Assembly (NCBI GenBank): GCA_958298945.1
Contig: OY282606.1
Location: forward strand, 87,117,696 to 87,181,695
DNA: 64,000 bases
Source: Atherix ibis
Lineage: Eukaryota; Arthropoda; Insecta; Diptera; Athericidae
Reading direction: 5' to 3'
A program made the position numbers and the translations under genes. Below are positions 56,291 to 64,000 of this stretch, one piece after another. Position 1 is the stretch's first letter. Each line of letters opens with the position of its first letter. A model generated the notes under the pieces. It was not told where the DNA came from. It ran no database searches and worked only from the letters and a program-made list of their open reading frames with translations.

Positions 56291-57434
56291 GTTTTATTTC
56301 AGTTAAAAGAAAAGAAAAACAACAGATGGCTAACGTTTTAAATCAATAGAGAAAAACATCAGAAGAAAAGGATAAATTATCAATTTCATTTAAGGGCAAA
56401 ATAATAAAATGACTAAAATTTCAAGTAAACTATAATAAAATGTTAAATAAAAATTTCCTGCTTTCTGTTTTATTTGTCAAGGAAATAACAAAATATGAAT
56501 ATAAACACAAACATAATAAGCACACACATGCAAAACTTTAAAGGATCTAAATGGGTTTGAGCTGCATTCAGTAATGTATTCTCAGTGATTATTTTATACT
56601 CAGACATAGACTCCTACAAGGGCATTTGTAAATATATTTTAAATAAAGTGTTAGGTAAACCTTAAGACAAGGCGCTAAAATAATCAAAACAGACATCAAC
56701 TGTACTGTAGCCAGTCAGTTATAAAGTGTTGAGCACTTTGAACTTTCATTCAAAATAATTTACCTTCACACAGAGGTATAAAAAAAAACCATATTCACAT
56801 TAAAGATATCATTAGTATGTACTCGTATATAGCTGGAAGGAAGAAATGCTCTTGAAAAAATCTTTAGAAAGTTTTCTTAATTGTTTTGTGAAAATATTTT
56901 TTAGTCCTTCGGCTCAGTTTTTATGTATTCTTGAAAATCTCTTTCAACACTTCCAACTACCAAATAGAATTTTTTTTCTAAAAGACTATTCATAAAAAAA
57001 ACCATCTATGAGCTCTGAAAGTTGTAAGACAAGATTTTAGTTAGCTTAACACTAAAATATTCCACGTGCATCCGGAAAGTTACGAATGGACGTACTCATA
57101 ATAATATTATTGTAGAAATTCTTGAACATTACACGCACAGGCACAATACTGCCTAATTAACTAAGAGCAAAATGTAACTTATAATTTTCTGGTAAATGAA
57201 AATCCTGGAAAAAAGAGAATGTAAAAAATATCCTTAAAAAATAACTTTTTTCATCTGAAAAATGATATCACGAATTTTGAAAATTGCAAAAACTAAAACA
57301 AATTAAAATATCGTAAAAGTTTACGCATTTTTATAAATTCTTAAAGCAATTCGAACGGTAATTTTGTTTAAATTATCTATAAAAAAAAAGGGATAATTTC
57401 TTAAAAAAATTCTCTGAAAATAGTTCTATATATA
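56291..57434. other. AT-rich DNA, nothing recognised
   Basis: No frame with family motifs and no inverted repeats seen. Presumed upstream intron of CYRI. Confidence 0.5.
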
Positions 57435-58325
57435 CGGGGTCTGTTCAAAAAGTATCGCGAATTTTGAATATCCGCGGGTTACTTATATTCGATTTTCGAT
57501 TTTTTTTGTGGCGTTATGTTGATACTCATGTCTCTCACTTATGCCAAAAAGTTCGGCCATTTTGAATGTTCAGTTATTTTTTCACAGCTGCTTTGCTTGC
57601 ACGTGTTTTGGCTCGTCTTCAATTTTTGCCAATTTCGACCAAAAACAGCATCGCATTAACATTGCTAAGGAGCTGTTGGACTCTGCCCGCGATGACCCAA
57701 ATTTGCTCCAGAAGGTCATAACTGGTGACGAATCATGGGTTTATGGTTATGACGTGGAATCCAAAGCTCAATCATTGCAATGGAAGATGCCGCACTAGCC
57801 AAGACCGAAAAAAGCGCGCCAAGTTCGGTCGAATGTGAAGGTTTTGCTTAGTTTTCTTCGATTGCAGGAGCGTGGTGCATCATGAGCTCATGCCACAGGG
57901 TAGAACGCTCAATAAGTTATGCGCAAGTTGCTCGAAGCAATCCACCAGAAACGCCCGGATTTGTGGAAGAACAAAAATTGGCTTTTGCCATTTTTGGCCA
58001 AAAACAACACACTAATAATGCCGCAGCCACCGTATTCCCCAGATCTGGCCTCCTGTGACTTTTTCTTGTTTCCGAAACTGAAGAGCCCCATGAAAGGATG
58101 ACGCTACGCTATGATTGAGGAGATAGAGACGGTATCGAAAGAGGCGCTGAACAAGATCACAAAAAATGATTTTTTGAAGTGCTTCGAGGATTTTAAAAAA
58201 ACGTTGGCACAATTGTATAATATCTGGTGGGGATTACTTTAATGGGGACAAAATAAATATTCATGAATAAATAAATAATTTTTGAAAAAAACACAAAATT
58301 CGCGATACTTTTTGAACAGACATCG
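57435..58325 (+). mobile_element. mariner (DD34D) relic, internally deleted
   Basis: 891 bp between TA dinucleotides (57433-57434, 58326-58327), with CGGGGTCTGTTCAAAAAGTA and its inverted partner at the ends. The plus-strand transposase lacks much of the N-terminal half but keeps [71 protein letters not shown] and the C-terminus NKITKNDFLKCFEDF; frameshifts and a stop (near 57796) split it. The second catalytic Asp block (HDNAPAH) is deleted. Sister of 13232 and 46283. Confidence 0.88.
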
Positions 58326-58327
58326 TA

Positions 58328-59109
58328 TATACAGTTGTGGTTAAATTTTCAGCCCTTATTCTATTCAATATGTATTTTCATTCACAGACCAATTACTAAG
58401 CAATTATTATTTTGATTTAATATATTTTTGCATGATATTTTCTCATGCAAATATAATAAATTATAAAAATTTCTGAGCAGATTTTTTTTTCTTTTTTGCC
58501 TTAAAATTACCACAATTATACTAGAAAGAAAATGAATCTTACTTAATGTTGGTATCAGAAAAGAAGATTTATTACTTTCTTATATTGTACACAATAATAA
58601 AAGTATATTTGTACATAATACACCGTATGTATCCTTCTTCTCCAGCCACCCCCCCTCCCCCCTCAATTTGTTTACAAAACAGTTACTGTTAAAATATGGT
58701 CATTGCATGTTTGTACAAAATAAGTAGTAGCACTTTTCAAGAAGAGAATACTTGGAATCATTTTATGGGAGAAGAGAATTTGTGTGTACCACGGAGTTGA
58801 TCACTAAATAATGCAGAGACTGACTTTGAAATCCATAAGGGAGATTTTACCATCCTCCCTCCAACCTTGAAAAAGAAAATGTTCACCCTTGTTTTAAGAG
58901 GAATTTCCATTGTCATGCGCTATTTTGAACAATTTCACAAATATTATATTCTACACACATAACATGGCAGTTATGTAGATGTTCGGCCAATTTGTTATAT
59001 TTGCATGTGTGCTGATCTAAAGAAGAAGAAAAAATCACCTTATAATAATTACATTTACTTTTAAGGTTAGTTTTTTATTGTAGAATTTATTATCCTTTAT
59101 CATCGTTTT
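58328..59109. other. AT-rich DNA with a C-rich patch
   Basis: No gene motif. CCACCCCCCCTCCCCCCTC lies at about 58647-58665. Nothing else recognised. Confidence 0.5.
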
Positions 59110-59535
59110 TATTTAATACTAGCCAGTGTCCGGCATGCGATGTAATTTGTTTGTAGTTGCCCAAAAAGTAGATTTGTAAAAATTTATGTTCACCGTCAGG
59201 AACTTTTATAAGTGATCCTACGCGATGAATCATTTGCCCTTTAATTTATCGGATTCAAAGGATGCCGAATTGTATTTGCGAAAGTTTTGTAAAAAGTGCT
59301 TCGAATTGGCACGAAACAAATGACAACAGAGGTTCAAAAGGCGAATATGCAAAGTCGGAAGTTTAAATTTACCATTTGCGCAGTACATTCGTAACGTTTC
59401 ATTGTTGAACTCTAGTGCACCGCAATGACCACGCACACATACCTTGTCCATTTTGCCGATGTCTGCACTTGGCTCCAAACTGTAGTTGTAATTGACATTG
59501 TACTAGAATGCACCAAGATTCAAGTGAACACACAC
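59110..59535 (-). pseudogene. Helitron relic, helicase-like N-terminal part
   Basis: The minus strand reads VCVHLNLGAF, stop, YNVNYNYSLEPSADIGKMDK, VCVRGHCGALEFNNETLRMY and FLQNFRKYNSASFESDK, then after a frameshift near 59240 MIHRVGSLIKVPDGEHKFLQ and IYFLGNYKQ. This is the CxxCGA.F..E...CC and IHR.GSL...HKF.QIYF order found in the N-terminal region of Helitron Rep/helicase proteins. One Cys of the CxxC motif is displaced (CVRGHCGA). The upstream part continues at 60405 after a nested insertion. Confidence 0.82.
59521..59535. repeat. target-site duplication, left copy
   Basis: CAAGTGAACACACAC matches CAAGTGAACATACAC at 60390-60404 with one mismatch. It brackets the nested retrotransposon. 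Confidence 0.8.
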
Positions 59536-60389
59536 TTCTTGTTGTTGTTTGTAAGGTCCCTTAGACATGTGCCAGGGGTCACTTCATAGTGCCACGACCG
59601 TGAGGTCATTTGGCGACTTCATAGTACGTGTGGGAAATTATCTGTGAGAGACTGGTCTGTGGTTAGTAGTATAGAATATTAAGAATTTTGTTATATTTTA
59701 TGGAGCACATTAGTATGTTGTAGAAGTTTTAATATGGGACTAGAGAATGGAGTTGTTTGGTTCAGGAGCTCCATAATGCGTCAAATCCTGCTAGCGAAGT
59801 AAATCCTTTGTTATGTGGCATTCATATAGAATATGGATGATAGTGAAATGGATGCCACAAGATTGGCATGAAGGACGATTGGTTAGGACTAAGAGCAGTA
59901 TGTCCAATCCGGATTCTGAGGAGCTTTCGCGCCCATTAATTTCGGTATGGATGTTGAAAAGACCAAGGAGTCGACAAAAATGTGTCACTATTGGTCCTGC
60001 CAATCATTTTGCCCACAAATCCCACATGCCCCGGCACCAATTGCAATTGGACACTGCTATTGCTATGTAGGCTATGACGAATTTCGTTAAGAACTGGGTC
60101 ACTCCATGTGCCACAAATGATAACGCTCCGTTGGCTGGGAATATTGGTCGCATTTTCAATTGCTGTTTTGATGGACCACAGCTCCCCGTAATATGGAGCT
60201 GCCTATAAGAGAGCGGATGCTGCAGCCAAAAAGTTCGACCACCGAAAAGATGTAGTATCGGTGTCAGCGGCGGCATCCGTGAACAACAGTCGATGATCTT
60301 TTAATCGGTCCAACTGTTCAAGGAAAAGTTTCCTATGTAGACGGATCAGTACTAGCCTTCTTAAACCTGTCAAGAGAAGCAATCACTTT
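59536..60389 (-). mobile_element. 5'-truncated non-LTR retrotransposon nested in the Helitron
   Basis: Minus strand. RNase-H-like remains (AVSNCNWCRGMWDLWAK, 60070-60010) are followed by the C-terminal RIRIGHTAL, NQSSFMP and CQSCG.HFTIIHILYEC motifs (59920-59800) typical of Jockey/I-type ORF2 ends. Frames are broken. The 3' end has a CAA-rich tail (complement of 59536-59553) directly against the target duplication, as expected of target-primed reverse transcription. Confidence 0.8.
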
Positions 60390-60404
60390 CAAGTGAACAT
60401 ACAC
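60390..60404. repeat. target-site duplication, right copy
   Basis: CAAGTGAACATACAC; partner of 59521-59535. Both copies encode V(Y/C)VHL in the Helitron frame. Confidence 0.8.
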
Positions 60405-60590
60405 TGTTCGTCGAGATCGAGTAGCACAGAAACGTTCTGCTGCGACTCTTTCTGTTCGTTGCCATTTTGATTTTAATGCACGCGATTGAGCAACTCGTAA
60501 ACTATCTGCTTGTGGGTTGCTTGTCGTTCCTCGCTTTTTTTTAGAAGCTTGTAATTGTTTTTTCTTTCGCGCTCCGCTGGTAGACCTATC
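60405..60590 (-). pseudogene. Helitron relic, basic N-terminal region
   Basis: The minus strand reads DSLRVAQSRALKSKWQRTER and VAAERFCATRSRRTVYVHL, an arginine-rich series of short repeats like those preceding the zinc-knuckle in Helitron proteins. The frame joins 59110-59535 exactly across the duplicated VYVHL codons. Another inverted-repeat element starts at its upstream edge. Confidence 0.65.
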
Positions 60591-61345
60591 CTTTGATTAA
60601 AGAATAGCTGGATAGGACCGTACGTCAGATTTTCGTATATGCGGCGAGAAATCGTAACGCTTGCATACTTTTGTGTAGATTTTTTTATGTAGGCATGACA
60701 CCCACTGACATCTAGTTTTCGTAATAGAAATTTATTGAATTCCAAAAGCTTAATTTATATTCATTTTAATTCACATATTGTAAACAAAAATACAATTTAA
60801 ACACAAAGACTGGCAATTTTTATTGTTTCTTTTTCCCAATCTTTTGATATGAAATAGAATTGTATTTTAGGTTTATTATTTATTTCATAAATATCAAGCG
60901 CCTCAAATTTAGTAGACTTTCGGAGAGTTTTAAACCGCGCCATTCTCCATAAAAGTGGTAGTATACCGAAATGCTTGCATACTTTTGTTGTTTTTAAAGT
61001 TGTTATTTTGGCACTTATCGGAAAGTGTGGTTTTTATCTTTTTTGAAGTATTAACGAAATAGTAAGTATTTATATAAGTAGTTATATTGTTGATTATATT
61101 TAATAGGAAGTTTTTATTTCAGAAAATGAAGTTGCTGGTCATTCAACGGAATGAGTAACTAGAGAAATTAACAAAAATTTAGTTTACAATGTGTTTAAAT
61201 TGTTTTTAATGCTGTATTTTATCCAAAAAGTAGTTAAAATATGAAAAGTTTATCATTCAATAAATGTAAGGAAATGTTATGTTGACAATTCAATGTTTAC
61301 CAGAAAATAATTCATTGCCGGCGTACATAAAGTGTGTGTAAGAAA
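60590..61345. mobile_element. third CTTAGATT-family element, right end missing
   Basis: The left end CTTTGATTAAAGAATAGCTG and about 750 bp of interior align with 49993-50755 (shared CGTACGTCAGATTTTCGTAT, TTCGGAGAGTTTTAAA and GTAAAGTGTGTGTAAGAAA-like strings). The matching right terminus is not found, so the copy is truncated. Confidence 0.75.
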
Positions 61346-62339
61346 CTTTAAGGGAAATTTAGTGCAGATGGGTTAAATAAATATTTTAACGGACAATGAT
61401 TATTTATTTAACTCATTTGCACTTATAATTTGAATGGGTATTATAATTATTGTTTCCATAAAATTTATCTTATTATTCACCAAAAAAAAACTGTTCCAAA
61501 ATGAAAATACTACTGACCCACAAGGTCATTTTACGAAATGATGCCATAAAAGTTTAAATTACAACACAACCCCCCTTCCCCCTCATACTCAAACCTCTGT
61601 AATGCTCAGAATAAACCAAGAAATCTTTCCTCCACGAATATGACACTCTTTATAATCAAACCGAATTAAATTAGTATTTACTTATGATTTTAAAGCAACA
61701 CTACCCTTTAAATAATTCCATATTTTATAAAAGATTCAGAAATTGGTGCTCAGTAACATTTTGCACAAAATACCAATCAATGTAATGTGAAAATATTTCG
61801 ATATGTCATAGCCATATGCTTCCAGATACAATAGAGCATCCACCCTAAAGTATATAAAAATGGAGTCGAAGGAAAATCTATACTCAGATAAGATATTTGT
61901 TTTTGGAGAGAAAAAAAAACAAGAAACACATTCAATATATACGAAAAAGGGTCGAACAAAAGTGGTATTAATAAAAGTTAATTTTATGTTACATTAGATA
62001 CAATTTTGTTTTGTTTTTCACAATAAATCCTTAAAGGCATCAAATTGTTTAATGTACAATCACGAAAATGAAAATATTACAAATTCCTTATTTTAACCGA
62101 TCCCAATTTAAGGCATTCAAAAATAGACAATCCACTATTATGTTTGAAAGCACATATGTCTAAGGACTAAAAAAAATCTAGTAGTTTATATATTTACTAT
62201 TTATTGTTATAAAATATCTCTAAAATAGGAAATTTGGATTTAGTATTTTTCTTAAATTTAGATAAAATTTAATTGATTAATGATCAGTTAAAATTGTATT
62301 ATAACAAGCAGATTTACATAACATTTTAATTAACATGAA
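61346..62339. other. AT-rich DNA, nothing recognised
   Basis: No frame with known motifs. A C-rich patch lies near 61570. Presumably part of the upstream CYRI intron. Confidence 0.45.
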
Positions 62340-63660
62340 GTGGGAGTAAACACCCATCGGCGTTTCTAAAACTAATGGAAGTAAAATTCCTCTCGAAAAT
62401 CTCTACGCCATTGTCTCTTAAGTATCCGATGTGTTTCCAGAAAGGGCAGCATAGGGCAATTCTCTCACAAGTAGATTATCATGATAGGATAAAAGGGAGT
62501 GAAATTTTTGATAGAGGGAAATGGACAAGTCCTGAACAAAGGGAACATTTAGGTCGCGATGTATTACGTTGTTACGAACCTAAAAGGGAGGCATCAACAA
62601 TTTTACGGATCATCTTGGATTGTCAGGCCTGGATGCAATAGGAATTGGAACGTTTCGTTGATCCCCAAAAGTTCAATTCCATATGTCCAAATTGGTTTTA
62701 TTAAAAGTTTACTTTTGATTGTTAGTTTTGAGCGTTTGTCCAGTGATCTAAGAAGTTGTAGGTAACGTTTAGTGGCGTCAAGTATTTTAGTCTAGTATGA
62801 GGGCTCCATGTTTATCTCTTGTCCAAAAGACGAAATTTATAGTCCCAAATAACGTACTTTATCATATTGTGGAATCATATTTGTATTAAGGTATAAAGGG
62901 ATAGGTTTTCCTTGACAATGTGTGAAAGTAATGTGAGCACTTTTCTGTTCATTTACCCTCACTCTTCATCTCTTAAACCAGGATTGAAGGTTGTAGATAT
63001 GGGATTGTAAATTGTTGAAAGCTGTCATGATTTGTATGGGCAGCAAGTATGTCCGTATCATCTGCATAAGTAGCAATGATAGTATTAGGACCAGATAGGA
63101 TGTCATGGGTATAAATATTAAATAAAATGGGACCAGGAATACTGCCTTGTGGGACTCCGGCTAGAATAGGATATATTTCCGAGGAATCTGTGTGGATGAT
63201 TGAAACTTGGAAATGACTTTGGGAGATATATGAATAAGGTAGTATGTTGAAGAAAGAAATCTCTTGAGTTTCCAGAGAAGTCCAGCTTTAGAATATTTCC
63301 TGGGAAATAATATTTCCTCTCAAGAGAGGATGCAAAGTGATCAGCAATGCGATGGCATTGCTTGGATTGTGGAGTGTTTAGATCGGAAGCCAAATTGATG
63401 ATAAAGATTAAATTTTTTCATTACCTAGGAATGGGTGGAGTCGTTTTAATAGGGGTTTTTCAAAAATCTTACCAAGGATTGGTAAGAGTCTGGTAGGTCT
63501 CAAAGTAAGAAGGAGAATTAACGGGTTTACTTGGTTTAGGAATCATTTTAATGATAGAAAATTTCCAGAGTAAGGGGAAATAGGTTGTGCCCAGGATACC
63601 ATTGAAAATGTATGCAATTAAAACTAAAGGTTTTCGGGATATTTGCTTCAGAATAGGACC
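62340..63660 (-). mobile_element. Jockey-like non-LTR retrotransposon, reverse-transcriptase relic
   Basis: Minus-strand pieces in order: LRPTRLLPILGKIFEKPLLK (63510-63450, RT motif 1), NAIALLITLHPLLRGNIIS-like (63350-63300), ILAGVPQGSIPGPILFNIYT (63165-63105) and ATYADDTDILAAHTNHD (63085-63030, catalytic YADD), then thumb remains RLLDKR.TWSPHTRLKY (62840-62780) and SKMIRKIVDASLL (62620-62575). Stops and frameshifts are frequent. It is separate from the retrotransposon at 59536, whose insertion site is closed by its own target duplication. Its 5' part would lie to the right. Confidence 0.85.
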
Positions 63661-64000
63661 TGTTGTTAGAGAAAATTAGTTAAGTTCGAATTTTCATTAA
63701 AATGAGATTTTCTATTAATGAATTTTTTTTATAATACTAATTATTAAAGATCTTTTTTTTATTTGGTTTTTTTTTGTTTTTTGATTAGTTAGTAAAGAAT
63801 CCGTTTATAAAAAAATACCAAACAAAAAAAAATTCTCCCATTTCTTTTTACCAGTAGAAAATTTCAATATTTTCTATAAATTTTCTTCTATAATTAATAT
63901 TCTTATAAATAATATTTATTAGCCTGTGGAATCGTATGGGAAATATTTACTATATTGTAAAAAATAAATAAATATATAATATAGGAGAATTATGTACACA

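Noticed and set aside
59536..63660. RNase H fragment and reverse transcriptase considered as one retrotransposon
   Set aside because: The first fragment is closed by its own 15 bp target duplication and ends at 60389, so the two are separate insertions.

Overview
This is AT-rich insect nuclear DNA. Coding genes carry short (56-190 bp) GT-AG introns, the genes match conserved animal families, and the rest is dominated by decayed Tc1/mariner-type transposons, non-LTR retrotransposon fragments, a Helitron relic and short inverted-repeat elements. The diptericin/attacin-type antimicrobial peptide genes and mariner load suggest a dipteran, perhaps a nematoceran midge or gnat; species cannot be fixed from the sequence alone.

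Layout. (1) 1.9-8.6 kb: a mirror-image cluster of four intronless antimicrobial-peptide precursor genes. One divergent pair, A(-) B(+), is repeated in inverted order, B'(-) A'(+), on two arms of about 1.84 kb separated by 3 kb of transposon debris. (2) 9-34 kb: no host gene recognised; stacked mariner, Tc1-like and DD41D-type transposase relics, MITE-like elements, several perfect short-loop hairpins and a 1.2 kb direct segmental repeat. (3) 34.1-41.4 kb: a compact housekeeping block of two head-to-head pairs, UTP4(-)/PDCD5(+) and TMX3(-)/CNEP1R1(+). Exons could be joined in frame for all four: UTP4 692 aa, PDCD5 131 aa, TMX3 424 aa, CNEP1R1 128 aa. (4) 41.3-45.0 kb: very AT-rich convergent intergenic DNA. 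(5) 45.0-54.9 kb: the last three coding exons of a CYRI (FAM49) gene on the minus strand, with a 9.07 kb intron packed with elements. These include a fold-back mariner, a 3-unit tandem array, an inverted-repeat element and a 1234 bp DD41D transposon that needs few changes to be intact. The N-terminal CYRI exons were not found and probably lie beyond 64 kb. (6) 55-64 kb: an inverted-repeat element with a clean 8 bp target duplication, a mariner copy, a Helitron relic interrupted by a 5'-truncated non-LTR retrotransposon with a 15 bp target duplication, and a Jockey-like reverse-transcriptase relic.

Functionally, the immune cluster would encode secreted precursors cut at furin-type sites to give near-identical 66-residue peptides. 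The housekeeping genes act in ribosome biogenesis (UTP4), apoptosis/chromatin-related roles (PDCD5), ER oxidative folding (TMX3), nuclear-envelope lipin control (CNEP1R1) and Rac1-actin restraint (CYRI). They share no pathway and are adjacent only by genome layout. Most interesting points: the mirror AMP locus with homogenised mature domains, the hairpins and fold-back structures suggesting local template switching, the unclassified inverted-repeat element family that also seeds a tandem array, and the nested Helitron/non-LTR insertion.
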